A DNA stretch of 64,000 bases from a bacterium BMS3Abin02 (GCA_002897675.1 BDSU01000045.1:186991-250990), one strand, 5' to 3'; positions 8,971-17,989 are shown, counted from the first letter of the stretch. Program-made: numbers and translations. The notes: generated from the sequence alone by a model not told the origin.

Positions 8971-10437
8971 CTATTTGAGCAGTTCGAGTTCCTGCTCGAC
9001 TTCGGCTTGTAGGTCGGCTGCCGCAGTCTCGGGCGTGAGCGTTCCGTCGAGGACGTCCCTGATCGCCTTCGGAACCGGCAGTGACGTGTAGATCGCGGTA
9101 ACCAACTGCCCCTGTCCCTGGAGGAATCCCCAGCGCTGGAAGTTGTCGGCACCTGCGATCAGCTCGTTGATGACCTCTGGGCTGTAGAAGTCGCTCAATG
9201 GTGCCTTCCGATCGACACCTGTCTTGAGATCCTTCCACCCATCGATGAACTTCGTCGGATCGTCGGGCGTGCCGCGGCGCATCGGGAACTTGCCTTCCAC
9301 CGAAGTGGAGAGCCAGTCGAGATAGCCGTCACCCAGCCAGAATTCGATGAACTTCTTTGCAGCATCGGTGTTCGAGCCCGTACCGATTCCCAGGTAGGAG
9401 ATCTGTCCGTACTGGGCGGGTGAACCGTTCGGTCCGGCGAACGCCGGGACGAATCCCGAGTTCTTTGCCAGATAGGCCGGATCGTTCACACATTCGGGGC
9501 AGGTCGGCAACGCCGAGTCGCGCAGGCCCGCCATCTCGTCCATGATGAAGGGTGACCACACGATCATCGCCGCCTGGCCCGCAAAGTACGTCGCCCGAGT
9601 CGTCACCACGTCCTGGGTGCCGCCGGGGCTGTAGTTCTTCAGCAGGTTCGTGTAGAAGCGGATCGCCTCGATGCACTCGGGCGTGTCGAGAGTGACGTTG
9701 CCGGCATCGTCGGTGAGCTGACAGTCGTTCGCCAACGCGAAGTGCTCGAACGTCTGTTGGGTGAACACCGCTCCGGCATCCGTCGACGCCGTGATACCGT
9801 AGAAGTTGTTCCCCGGATCGTTGAGCGTCTTGGCGGCCAGTTCGATCTTCTGGTACGTGTCCGGGCGGTCCAGACTGTTCGCATCGAACAGGTCCTGGCG
9901 GTAGATCAGCAACTGACCCCAGCCGTCAGACGGAACGGCCGCCACCGTGCCGTTGACCGTGGCCATGTTGAGTGCACCTTGGGCGAACGTATCCGCGCCA
10001 AGGTCCTTGACGACCTCGGCCGCCGCATCCATGTCGAGCAGCCCTTGCTCCGCCCATCCGACGGTGAAGTCGATCGGATGGAACACGACGTCCGGGAGTG
10101 TCCCGCTCGCCGCTGCCGCCACCATCGTCTCGGGGAGCGCATTCTCATCGACGTACACGGGGATGACGTTGATACCCGTCGCCGCGGTGAAGCGGTCGAT
10201 GATGCCCTGGGTGATCTGGACACGCGCCGGTTGTGTCTCGGTACTCCAGAAGGTGATCGTCGGTGTCTCGACCTCGACTGTCTTGGTCTCGGTGACGATC
10301 GAGGTGACCGTCTCACCCGGAACCTGGACGGTGACCGTCACCGTCTCGGGGGTGACCTCACCAGTTGTACCGCCGCAGGCCACGGCGATCATCGAGAACA
10401 CGACCAATACCAGCAGTGCGCCTCTCCATCGTTTCAT
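8971..10437 (-). CDS. ABC sugar transporter substrate-binding lipoprotein
   Basis: This 488-aa extracellular solute-binding protein (family 1 type) starts at ATG 10437, with AAGGAGG five bases upstream. A lipoprotein signal MKRWRGALLVLVVFSMIAVA precedes the lipidated Cys in AVACGG. A Thr/Val/Glu-rich linker to about residue 60 leads to the globular domain, which begins TPTITFWSTETQPARVQ. It has the usual two-lobed composition and an all-helical C-terminus. It follows the phosphorylase gene after a 118-bp gap that contains hairpins, so it may have its own regulatory input. Expected ligand from context is glucosylglycerate. Confidence 0.92.
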   Translation of the reverse strand: MKRWRGALLVLVVFSMIAVACGGTTGEVTPETVTVTVQVPGETVTSIVTETKTVEVETPTITFWSTETQPARVQITQGIIDRFTAATGINVIPVYVDENALPETMVAAAASGTLPDVVFHPIDFTVGWAEQGLLDMDAAAEVVKDLGADTFAQGALNMATVNGTVAAVPSDGWGQLLIYRQDLFDANSLDRPDTYQKIELAAKTLNDPGNNFYGITASTDAGAVFTQQTFEHFALANDCQLTDDAGNVTLDTPECIEAIRFYTNLLKNYSPGGTQDVVTTRATYFAGQAAMIVWSPFIMDEMAGLRDSALPTCPECVNDPAYLAKNSGFVPAFAGPNGSPAQYGQISYLGIGTGSNTDAAKKFIEFWLGDGYLDWLSTSVEGKFPMRRGTPDDPTKFIDGWKDLKTGVDRKAPLSDFYSPEVINELIAGADNFQRWGFLQGQGQLVTAIYTSLPVPKAIRDVLDGTLTPETAAADLQAEVEQELELLK

Positions 10438-10466
10438 AGTTCCCTCCTTAATGAGTCGATGTGGGG

Positions 10467-10490
10467 ATTCACCGCGCTCGGACGGTGAAT
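10467..10490 (-). promoter_or_regulatory. Inverted repeat ATTCACCG-N8-CGGTGAAT upstream of the binding-protein gene
   Basis: A perfect 8-bp palindrome with an 8-base spacer lies about 30 bases before the binding-protein start, just upstream of its AAGGAGG. A second small stem AGCCC/GGGCT lies at about 10494-10512. It could be a regulator's operator or a 5' mRNA hairpin. No repressor gene is in the operon. Confidence 0.5.
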
Positions 10491-10555
10491 ATGAGCCCCT
10501 CCTCCTGGGCTTGTTATCGACCCTACCAATGCTGGGCGTGTCGTGCAGAGAGGAT

Positions 10556-12223
10556 TTAGATTTCCGTGAGCCAGAGTGACTGCCATCCGCCGAGCACAGG
10601 CGCGGGCCGATCACCGGTGAGCTGCCGCCACGATCGGGTGAGGTGGCGGACATCGATGGGTGTAGGTGTCGTATTGACGAGAACCCGAGCGGCCGTGTCG
10701 GTCGCTCGCCGTTCGATTGCCACGAGGCCGCGGGGTGCGTCGAGGACACGCTGTTGGGCATCCGGCGCAAAGGCTGCATGGCGGCGTCGCCATTCGAGCA
10801 TCCTCCGCAGTCCGCACAGGATGCGGTGCGCCCTTGTCGCGCCGTCCTGGAGACGTCGCTCGAGTGCGTCGGCATCGTCGAACCTGTGCCGGTTGAGGCT
10901 TCGTCGCAAACCGGTCCGTTCGTACGCGCGGGCGTCATTGTCGGTGCCGAACAGGCTGTGAACGTACACCGCGGGGATGCCGCGAAGAGCGAACATGATG
11001 GCGTGGCTCGCAAGGTGTCTGGCGATCGCCTCCTCTTCGTCGTGGCCGACGGCCAACAGATCGAACCACGTCGCGTTGAGCTCGTACGGAGACGTGGCAC
11101 CGTCGCTCAACGTGCGTTCTCCCACAGCCCCGCCCGATGCGACCGAGAGGTCGCACAGGGCGCCGATCTGGTTTCGGGTGAGGAGTCCCTCGACGGGACG
11201 TACTCCGACACCGTCGTGAGAGGCGAGGAAGTTGAGGAAGGTGGTGCCGGGTCGCGTATCGAGGGATGCCGCCCATGTGGTGAGGGTCGTCGTGTCTCCG
11301 GTCGCGAACGTGTGAAGGACCAGCGGCGCAAGAGGGAACTGGTAGACGATGTGTGCCTCCGGTCGCTCGGCCGAACCGAAATAGGAGATGTTCTCGTCAT
11401 GGGGGACGTTCGTCTCGGTGAGGACGAGCGTCCCCGGATACGTGGCGTCGAGACATGAGCGGATGAGCTCGACGAACGCGTGGGTCTGCGGCAGGCTCAT
11501 GCAGGACGTGCCGAGTTCCTTCCAGACGAGCGCGATCGCGTCGAGTCGGATCACCGACGCTCCGTGCGCCGCGTAGCCGAGAAGTACGCGGATCATCTCC
11601 AGGAGAACGTTCGGGTTGTGGTAGTTGAGATCGACCTGGTCGGTCGAGAATGTGGTCCAGACCCATCGTTGGCCGGTCGCCGATGCGAATCGTGTCAGCA
11701 GTGGTGTGGTCCGCGGGCGTACGACACTCGTCAGGTCGGTGTTTGGATCGGCGGTCAGGAAGTAGTCCTCGTAGGCCGGATCACCGGAGAGATAGCGCCG
11801 GAACCAGATGCTTTCGGCCGACAGGTGGTTGACGACTGCATCGAGGGCGAGGCGGTGCCGCTCGGCGAGCGCCTCGATGTCACTCCACGTTCCATAGACC
11901 GGGTCGACCGTGGTCGGATCGATGACCGCGAACCCGTCATCGGAAGACCACGGGTAGAACGGCAGCACGTGCATGCCGTTCATCCAGAGGGAGAGGCGGT
12001 CGTCGAAGAAGGTGTGCAGCGTCTGCAGCGTCGGTTCTCCGGGCCGTCGAAACTGATCCGGATAGGTGATGACCCACGCGTCGTGCTCATCCCAGAGATC
12101 GCCGGCTTCGCGTCCGGATCGATGTTCATCGAGGAGGCGTTCGAGGTGTGACGCAGTCTCCGGTGCGGCAGGCCCGTAGAGCAGGTCGAGTATCTCATGG
12201 CGTCTTTCGGGCGGACTCACCAT
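10556..12223 (-). CDS. Glucosylglycerate phosphorylase-like GH13 enzyme (sucrose phosphorylase family)
   Basis: This 555-aa GH13 subfamily 18-type phosphorylase has a (beta/alpha)8 barrel. The nucleophile is Asp228 in VIRLDAIALVWK and the acid/base is Glu270 in LVLTETNVPHDENISYFG. MHVLPFYPWSSDDGFAV is at about 88-104, and FLASHDGVGVRP holds the transition-state Asp. The barrel-end NVPH segment and the adjacent glycerate kinase favour glucosylglycerate phosphorylase (glucosylglycerate + Pi gives glucose-1-phosphate + D-glycerate) over sucrose phosphorylase. ATG 12223 overlaps the kinase stop by seven bases; an in-frame ATG at 12238 is also possible. The next gene starts 118 bp later. Confidence 0.88.
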   Translation of the reverse strand: MVSPPERRHEILDLLYGPAAPETASHLERLLDEHRSGREAGDLWDEHDAWVITYPDQFRRPGEPTLQTLHTFFDDRLSLWMNGMHVLPFYPWSSDDGFAVIDPTTVDPVYGTWSDIEALAERHRLALDAVVNHLSAESIWFRRYLSGDPAYEDYFLTADPNTDLTSVVRPRTTPLLTRFASATGQRWVWTTFSTDQVDLNYHNPNVLLEMIRVLLGYAAHGASVIRLDAIALVWKELGTSCMSLPQTHAFVELIRSCLDATYPGTLVLTETNVPHDENISYFGSAERPEAHIVYQFPLAPLVLHTFATGDTTTLTTWAASLDTRPGTTFLNFLASHDGVGVRPVEGLLTRNQIGALCDLSVASGGAVGERTLSDGATSPYELNATWFDLLAVGHDEEEAIARHLASHAIMFALRGIPAVYVHSLFGTDNDARAYERTGLRRSLNRHRFDDADALERRLQDGATRAHRILCGLRRMLEWRRRHAAFAPDAQQRVLDAPRGLVAIERRATDTAARVLVNTTPTPIDVRHLTRSWRQLTGDRPAPVLGGWQSLWLTEI

Positions 12224-13527
12224 CGCCAGACGACCCACACGTCTCCGACGTTCGTGCCCGTCGGTCCGGTCATGAGCAGATCGCCGGTCGCCCGGAGGTA
12301 CGGGTACGCGTCGTTGTGTTCGAGAGCCGCCGATGCGTCGAGGCCGCGGGCTTGGCCACGCGAAACGGTTGAACCGTCGACGATCGCGCCGGCGGCGTCC
12401 GTCGGTCCATCGACACCGTCGGTTGCGAGCGCCGCGAACACGATGTTCGGACTGCCCTCGATGGCGATGGCTGCCGCCAGCGCCGCCTCCTGATTGCGCC
12501 CGCCCTGGCCCTCACCATGCACGGTCACGGTGGTCTCGCCCGCAAAGATCGTCACGTCGGTGCCGGCACCGTCGACGCAGCCGACAGCTGCTTCCCGGGC
12601 TTCACCGGTGAGCGTCGTCGTGGCGACGGTGGCCGACAAACCGCCGCGTTCCGCGGCCTGTCGGGCTCCCTCCGCCGCAGTCGCGCCGTCGGCGATGATC
12701 ACGACCTGGTGGTGAGGAAGGTTCGTCTTGGGCGTCTCGGCGATGGCGCCATCGGCACCGAGGCGGAGGTGTCGGCAGACCCTGGGAGGCACCAGGTGGG
12801 TGAGTCTGTAGCGTGCCAGGATGTCGAGCGCATCGGCGTAGGTGGTTGGATCGGCGACGGTCGGGCCCGAGGCGATGAAGGGAACCGGGCTGCCCACGAC
12901 ATCGGAGAGCACCAGAGTGACCAGGTGCGCAGGGGCCACCGCCTGGGCGAGGCGACCGCCTTTGAACGCCGATAGGTGGGTTCGCACCGTGTTGATCTCT
13001 TCGATGGGCGCACCCGACGCCAGCAGCAGCCTGACGGTCTCCTGGAGGTCTGAAAGCGTCAGGTCCGACGCGGGGATTTCCGCCAAGGCGGAACCTCCAC
13101 CTGAGATCAGACAGACCACGAGGTCGCTCGCCGTTGCTTCCGAGCCGAGCCGGAGCAGGCGGCGCGCTCCGGCGACACTGCGGTCGTCGGGGAGTGGGTG
13201 ACCGGCCAGCACGAGTTCCAAGGGACGGGGGAGAGGTTCCGGATGATTCGAAATCACCAGACCGGCGTCGATGGGAAGCGTGTCCGCAGCGGCGCGGGCC
13301 ATGGCCGGAGCGGCCTTGCCAAAGGCCAGCACGATGGTGCGGTCGATGTTCACCATGTCGACGCCCCCGATCGGCACCGTGTCGTCGCCGAGTTGCAGGT
13401 GCCGTGCAACTGCCCGATAGGGATCGACCTCGTCTAGGGCTCCGATGAACAAGTCCAGGATCAGCGCACGATGCTTCGGATCGTTTCGGAGGATGCCAGG
13501 GTCGAAGAGTGCGGTCACACTCGCCAA
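12217..13527 (-). CDS. Glycerate 2-kinase, MOFRL family
   Basis: This 436-aa class II glycerate kinase phosphorylates D-glycerate to 2-phosphoglycerate, feeding lower glycolysis. The N-terminal DUF4147 domain carries VLAFGKAAPAMARAA and the nucleotide loop CLISGGGSALAE at about residues 139-150. The C-terminal MOFRL domain has TVHGEGQGGRNQEAAL and ATDGVDGPTDAAGAIVDG. As first gene of the operon it consumes the glycerate released by the phosphorylase encoded next. A Leu/Pro-rich central stretch (DVVGSPVPFIASGPT) is intact. Thirteen bases overlap a possible small gene upstream. Confidence 0.93.
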   Translation of the reverse strand: MASVTALFDPGILRNDPKHRALILDLFIGALDEVDPYRAVARHLQLGDDTVPIGGVDMVNIDRTIVLAFGKAAPAMARAAADTLPIDAGLVISNHPEPLPRPLELVLAGHPLPDDRSVAGARRLLRLGSEATASDLVVCLISGGGSALAEIPASDLTLSDLQETVRLLLASGAPIEEINTVRTHLSAFKGGRLAQAVAPAHLVTLVLSDVVGSPVPFIASGPTVADPTTYADALDILARYRLTHLVPPRVCRHLRLGADGAIAETPKTNLPHHQVVIIADGATAAEGARQAAERGGLSATVATTTLTGEAREAAVGCVDGAGTDVTIFAGETTVTVHGEGQGGRNQEAALAAAIAIEGSPNIVFAALATDGVDGPTDAAGAIVDGSTVSRGQARGLDASAALEHNDAYPYLRATGDLLMTGPTGTNVGDVWVVWRW

Positions 13528-13787
13528 CGGCCGGTTTGGTTCGACGACCTGGCCTTGCGATGCACCGCTTGGCGTGTGTCGACGACGCCGACGAAGAGGG
13601 AGGCCTTCCGGGGCTCCTCGGCAGGACGCAGGTCGAGACTCACGTCTCCGCAGAGTTCGCAGACTCTGCGGAGAATGCCGCCACCGACGGATGCAGGTTG
13701 ACCGAACCGGTGGTGACCACCACGGCAGCCGTTCGCCTGTGTGTGGGCCCGGTGTTTTCCTCGAATTGGTCTGGTTTGTCGGTTCAT
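13515..13787 (-). CDS. Possible small CxxC protein, uncertain
   Basis: This 90-codon reading frame starts with an ATGA overlap on the LOG-like gene stop and runs 13 bp into the glycerate kinase gene. The C-terminal half reads plausibly, with a single zinc-knuckle-like pair in RRVCELCGDVSLDLRPAEEP followed by KASLFVGVVDTRQ. The N-terminal 45 residues are Arg/His-rich and look like noise. A perfect palindrome (13646-13673) encodes the CxxC segment, so the DNA may instead be conserved for regulation. Reported because of the double coupling. Confidence 0.3.
   Translation of the reverse strand: MNRQTRPIRGKHRAHTQANGCRGGHHRFGQPASVGGGILRRVCELCGDVSLDLRPAEEPRKASLFVGVVDTRQAVHRKARSSNQTGRWRV
13646..13673. 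promoter_or_regulatory. Perfect 11-bp inverted repeat upstream of the glycerate operon
   Basis: CTCCGCAGAGT (13646-13656) and ACTCTGCGGAG (13663-13673) are exact complements with a six-base loop, 120-150 bp upstream of the glycerate kinase start. It is a candidate operator or attenuator for the glucosylglycerate operon. It also overlaps the uncertain small reading frame. Confidence 0.5.
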
Positions 13788-14392
13788 TGCTCTCGGCGCA
13801 ATGCCCCTGATGCGTTCGCTCGGTCGTTCAGCATACCGGGCTGTTGTCGGGTGGCGGCAGGTTTTGCACGCTCGGCGATCCGACTGAAGGCCTCGTCGAC
13901 GTTGTCGACGAGGGTGACGAGCGAGCCATCGGTCTCCAGGCACTCGGCCAGCGATGACACGATCTCGGCCCAGAGGGCCCCGACGGCGATGACGGGCTTG
14001 GGAGTCCTTTCGCTGAACGGGGCGACGAACGCCAGATTCCAGGCCAACATCAACTCGGTGAGAGTTCCGATGCTCCCCGGGAGAGCGATGACCGCGTCGG
14101 AGTCGTGGATCAGCCGGTGGATTCGCTCGGTGAGCGTGCCTGCAGGTTGCTCGTCGGTCACATACGCGTTGGCTCTGGCCCTGCCGGGGAACACGTCGGG
14201 TGCAGTCACGCCGACGACCGGACCGCCCACCGAGCGAGCGCCTTTCGAAACGGCTTCCATCAGCCCGCCATATCCGCCGCTGGCGACGGTGAATCCCGCC
14301 TCTGCCAGAAGTCCGCCGAGCCGTTGCGCCTCCCGGTAGTCCGGATGGTCCGGTTGCGTGCGTGAGGAACCGATGACGGCGATGGTTGGCAT
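13784..14392 (-). CDS. LOG-family-like (SLOG) Rossmann protein
   Basis: This 202-aa protein resembles the LOG (lysine decarboxylase-like/cytokinin-activating) and TIGR00725 families, which bind or hydrolyse nucleotide monophosphates. It starts MPTIAVIGSSRT, with the Rossmann segment ASGGYGGLMEAVSKGA at about residues 38-53. The signature loop is IALPGSIGTLTELMLAWN; canonical LOGs have PGGxGTxxE, so the second Gly is Ser here. The last 25 residues are low-similarity tail. ATG 14392 is preferred over TTG 14401. Phosphoribohydrolase activity is possible but unproven. Confidence 0.82.
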   Translation of the reverse strand: MPTIAVIGSSRTQPDHPDYREAQRLGGLLAEAGFTVASGGYGGLMEAVSKGARSVGGPVVGVTAPDVFPGRARANAYVTDEQPAGTLTERIHRLIHDSDAVIALPGSIGTLTELMLAWNLAFVAPFSERTPKPVIAVGALWAEIVSSLAECLETDGSLVTLVDNVDEAFSRIAERAKPAATRQQPGMLNDRANASGALRREQ

Positions 14393-14633
14393 GGGCCGCA
14401 AGGATAGTGCCGTGCTGGCCGGCCCCCTCGCCGCTGCCCCGTCTCGTTGCTCTTCGCGTTGGAAGGATCACGGCTGGTGACTCGGATCCGACTCCACGCC
14501 TTTGAGGGCTCACCCGAGTACGCAGATTCGGTGTTTCCGTCGCTCGCGGAAAGCTGCGGTCGCCCTGTTCTCGGACGTCACAGGATGCAGCATCGGTCCC
14601 GCAGTAGCATCGGCGGGAATCAAGGGGATCGGT

Positions 14634-16073
14634 GTGTTCGAGATTGCCGAGGCGGCGGTACAGGGTGCCGTCGACGCTGGAGCCGCCTACGCCGACGCGC
14701 GCGTGGTGGCTTCGCGAAGTCAGGATCTGCACGCTCAGAACGGCACGATCGAGCGCCTCGTGACGGTGGAGAAGGCCGGGGTCGGTGTCCGCGCACTCAT
14801 GGGTTCGTCCTGGGGTTTCTACGCGGTAGCCGGCTTGGGGGTCGCCGCTGCTCGCGATGCAGGGGCGCGTGCGGCGAGGATTGCCCGTGCTTCGGCAACG
14901 GTGGCCGGTCCGGGACTGCAACTCGCCGATGTCGAGGTCGCTCGCGGCGAATACGCGACGCCGTACGAGGAGCACCCCTTCGATGTGTCTCTGTCCGAGA
15001 AGGCGGACGTCCTCGTCAAAGTGATCGAAACGATGCAGAGTGTTGCGGGGATCGGTATCGCTACGGCGTCGTTCCGGACGTGGGATACGGACAAGTGGTT
15101 CGTGTCCTCCCAGGGTCACCGGATTCATCAACAGATCGTCGAGACCGGCGGCGGGATGGCCGCGACGGCGATCGGGGAGACGGAGACACAGACGCGGTCG
15201 TATCCACAATCGTTCGGTCAGTTCGAAACCGGCGGATATGAGGTATTCCGCCGCTTCGACCTGGCGGCGAACGCGGGCCGGACGGCAGAAGAGGCAGCAG
15301 CCCTGCTCGACGCGCAGGCCTGTCCGGCGGGCAAGACCACGCTGATCCTGGACGGAAGCCAGCTTGCGTTGCAGATTCATGAATCTGTCGGTCATGCCAT
15401 CGAACTGGATCGGATTCTCGGGTGGGAGGCGGCAATGGCCGGGACGTCGTTCCTCGATCTCGCCAACTTGGGCACGTTTCGATACGGGTCGCCGGTGATG
15501 AACATCACGGCAGACGCAACCATCCTCGGAGCGCTCGGCACCTTCGGCTACGACGATGAAGGCACCCCCGCGCAGCCGGTCGACATCGTACGAGACGGTA
15601 TCTGGGTGGGCGTGCTCTCCGGCAGGGACTCTGCTCCAATCGCAGGTGTACGGCCGGGGGGGATGGTGCGGGCCGACGGCTACAACCGCCTCCCGATGGT
15701 CCGCATGACCAACGTCGGGCTCCTCGCCGGTGACGCCTCTCTCGAGGAGATGATCGCCGAGACGAAGGATGGGGTGTACTGCTCGACGAATCGCTCGTGG
15801 TCGATCGACGACAGGCGTCTGAACTTCCAGTTCGGATGCGAGATCGGATGGGAGATCAAGAACGGGAAGCTGGGAAGGATGTTGCGAAACCCGACATACA
15901 CGGGCATCACGCCCCAGTTCTGGGCTTCGCTCGACATGCTTGCCGGAGAGGATGAGCGGGTCCACTGGGGGACGTCGAACTGTGGGAAGGGACAGCCGAT
16001 GCAGGCCGGGCACACCGGCCATTCGGCCTCACCGGGAAGGTTTCAGAACGTGCGTGTGGGAGTGCTCGGATGA
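14634..16073 (+). CDS. tldD: TldD-type metalloprotease subunit
   Basis: This 479-aa TldD homologue is the catalytic half of the TldD/TldE protease, which degrades or matures small peptides in the cytoplasm. The zinc motif HESVGH (residues 249-254, HExxxH) is intact, followed by AIELDRILGWEAAMAGTSF. The C-terminal domain contains DGVYCSTNRSWSIDD and FQFGCEIGWEI. GTG 14634 follows AAGGGGA by six bases; upstream codons read as noise. It couples to the next gene through ATGA. No peptide precursor gene is visible nearby. Confidence 0.93.
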   Translation: MFEIAEAAVQGAVDAGAAYADARVVASRSQDLHAQNGTIERLVTVEKAGVGVRALMGSSWGFYAVAGLGVAAARDAGARAARIARASATVAGPGLQLADVEVARGEYATPYEEHPFDVSLSEKADVLVKVIETMQSVAGIGIATASFRTWDTDKWFVSSQGHRIHQQIVETGGGMAATAIGETETQTRSYPQSFGQFETGGYEVFRRFDLAANAGRTAEEAAALLDAQACPAGKTTLILDGSQLALQIHESVGHAIELDRILGWEAAMAGTSFLDLANLGTFRYGSPVMNITADATILGALGTFGYDDEGTPAQPVDIVRDGIWVGVLSGRDSAPIAGVRPGGMVRADGYNRLPMVRMTNVGLLAGDASLEEMIAETKDGVYCSTNRSWSIDDRRLNFQFGCEIGWEIKNGKLGRMLRNPTYTGITPQFWASLDMLAGEDERVHWGTSNCGKGQPMQAGHTGHSASPGRFQNVRVGVLG

Positions 16074-17392
16074 GCAGGGAGCTGGACCTCGCCGAGCGGG
16101 TTGTCGGGTTGATCGGCAGCCGAGGCGAAGCGGAAGCGACCGTTCTTGCAGGACCGACCGCCCTGACCCGGTTTGCCAACTCACACATTCATCAGAACGT
16201 TGCCGAAGAGCAATTCGCGGTCCGGTTGAAGGTTGCCAAGGATGGCAAGGTCGCGTCCGGCGCCACGACGAGTGCCGACGCCGACGGTTTGGAACGGCTC
16301 GTCGAGACGACCCTCGAGGCTGCCGATTTGTGCCCCGAGGACACCGACTGGCCAGGAGTTGGACCCGCAACACCGATCGGCGGCTCGGAGCGATCGCCCG
16401 AGTCTGCCACTCCGACCGATCGAGCCGCGATTGTCGCCCACTTCGTTGCCGCCGGACGGGACCTGCGTGCAGCCGGATACTGTGAGACGGAGAGCACACG
16501 CATCGCTTTTGCCAACTCTGCGGGACAATGCATCGAATCCGTCATGACGAGGGCGACGCTCGACGGGATCCATCAGACCGGTACTTCTGCCGGCTCCGCA
16601 CACCAGACCTCGTCGCGCTTTGAAGACCTCGATGGAACCGCGGCCGGCGCGGCTGCCGCCGCCAAGGCGTGTCGGGCGGCGAACGCTACCGATCTGGATC
16701 CGGGGCGCTACGAGGTGGTTCTGGAGCCCAACGCCGTCGCGACAATCTTCACGTTCCTGGGTGTCTACGGATTCAACGGAAAGGCCGTTCTCGAAGGCCG
16801 GTCGTTTGTGCAGGTCGGGGAGCGGCAGTTCGACCCGGCGATCGACATGTGGGACGACGCCGGCGATCCCCGTGCGATCGGAGTGCCGTTCGACGCAGAA
16901 GGCACGCCGAAACGCCTCATTCCGTTCATCGTCGGAGGGATAACACGGGGCGTCGCGCTCAACCGTCGTCTCGCGGTCCAGATGGATTCGGAGTCGACCG
17001 GTCATGCGGTACCGGGAGGCGATAGCGTCGGCGCGCTGCCGGTGAACCTGTTCGTCGGACCCGGTGCTATCTCTCCGGAGGCGATGATCGAGACGGTAGG
17101 CCGCGGTCTGCTCGTGACCGAGTTCAATTACTGCCGGATCCTCGATCCGAAAACGCAGGTCGTCACCGGACTGACCCGAAACGGGACGTTCCTCATCGAG
17201 CATGGTGAGATCGTGCGTCCGGTCTCCAACCTGCGCTTCACACAGTCCTTCGTCGAGGCGATAGCCCCTGGGCGCGTCCTCGCCGTCGGCTCGGACGCAC
17301 GGTTCGGCATGGGCGAGTTCGGGCCGGGCATGGTACATGGGCCATCGCTGCGATTGGCAGAGTGGAACTTCACCGGCGGCGCGAAAGGGTAG
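16070..17392 (+). CDS. pmbA: TldE/PmbA-type protease partner subunit
   Basis: This 440-aa PmbA/TldE homologue pairs with TldD. It lacks an HExxxH motif, as expected for the non-catalytic subunit. Recognisable segments are TRFANSHIHQNVAEEQ near the N-terminus, FSQ-type body sequences around FLGVYGFNGKAVLEGRSFVQ, and the C-terminal GLTRNGTFLIEHGEI. ATG 16070 overlaps the tldD stop by four bases. A terminator-like palindrome starts eight bases after its stop. Confidence 0.92.
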   Translation: MSRELDLAERVVGLIGSRGEAEATVLAGPTALTRFANSHIHQNVAEEQFAVRLKVAKDGKVASGATTSADADGLERLVETTLEAADLCPEDTDWPGVGPATPIGGSERSPESATPTDRAAIVAHFVAAGRDLRAAGYCETESTRIAFANSAGQCIESVMTRATLDGIHQTGTSAGSAHQTSSRFEDLDGTAAGAAAAAKACRAANATDLDPGRYEVVLEPNAVATIFTFLGVYGFNGKAVLEGRSFVQVGERQFDPAIDMWDDAGDPRAIGVPFDAEGTPKRLIPFIVGGITRGVALNRRLAVQMDSESTGHAVPGGDSVGALPVNLFVGPGAISPEAMIETVGRGLLVTEFNYCRILDPKTQVVTGLTRNGTFLIEHGEIVRPVSNLRFTQSFVEAIAPGRVLAVGSDARFGMGEFGPGMVHGPSLRLAEWNFTGGAKG

Positions 17393-17400
17393 AAGCCCCG

Positions 17401-17447
17401 AACCCAGGGCTCAGGGGTGCTCCAGGGGTACCCCTGAGCCCAGGGTT
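17401..17447. terminator. Palindromic element copy A (convergent gene ends)
   Basis: Arms AACCCAGGGCTCAGGGGT (17401-17418) and ACCCCTGAGCCCAGGGTT (17430-17447) pair over 18 bp with a single A/A mismatch and an 11-base loop. It lies between the convergent ends of pmbA and the hemerythrin-like gene. No T-tract is present on either side. It belongs to the same family as copies at 21869, 36899, 43820 and 60407. Confidence 0.75.
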
Positions 17448-17548
17448 CACCCGAGTTCAATCGCGAGCATGGTACGTGTCGTCGCCGGGTCGAGAGTCCG
17501 AAACATCGTGTGCCCGGTTTCGCACTCGGGGGACGGATGGACGAAGGG

Positions 17549-17989
17549 TCAGGATTGTCCGCCGATGTCCACCTGATATGCCTCGTACACCATGTCGGCT
17601 CCCTTCTGGCGGTGCCGGGTGATGCGTCCGAGGAGTTGGGTGATGTGCTCACGGACCAAACCGGTTTCAACATCTTCGGCGTCGAAGGCGATTTCTATCT
17701 CATCGATCATCCCTTTGATGACGGCGTGGTCTGCGGTGAGCAGGCGGATGTCGTTGGAGATGCGAGGCGCCAGCGTCGTGAGTTCCCGGTAGAGGCCGTC
17801 CGGCCCCTCGGTCTTTTCGACGTGGTCGGCGAGCGCGGCTGAGACGTTCGTGAGTTCCTTTCGGATGCGATCCTGCCAGATCGAGCCGGCGCCGACCGGT
17901 CCCGCCGCGGCCAGTTCGAGGGCATCGGCCGCGTCGTGCAACGGTTGGCGTCGGTCTCGAGCCTCGGCAATCAGATCCCGTTCCGCCAT
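17549..17989 (-). CDS. Hemerythrin-like four-helix protein
   Basis: This 146-aa, largely helical protein carries histidine and acidic patterns typical of HHE/hemerythrin-like di-iron proteins: LHDAADALELAAA, DHVEKTEGPDGLYRE, LTADHAVIKGMIDEIE and the C-terminal HRQKGADMVYEAYQVDIGG. Such proteins sense or carry O2, NO or iron. ATG 17989 is preceded by AAAGG. It diverges from hutH across a 363-bp spacer. Iron binding is inferred from the family, not shown. Confidence 0.75.
   Translation of the reverse strand: MAERDLIAEARDRRQPLHDAADALELAAAGPVGAGSIWQDRIRKELTNVSAALADHVEKTEGPDGLYRELTTLAPRISNDIRLLTADHAVIKGMIDEIEIAFDAEDVETGLVREHITQLLGRITRHRQKGADMVYEAYQVDIGGQS

Noticed and set aside
13515..16022. 835-codon minus-strand open frame across the tldD gene
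   Set aside because: It is antisense to the well-supported tldD gene and has Arg/His/Ala-rich composition with no domain; it is a high-GC shadow.
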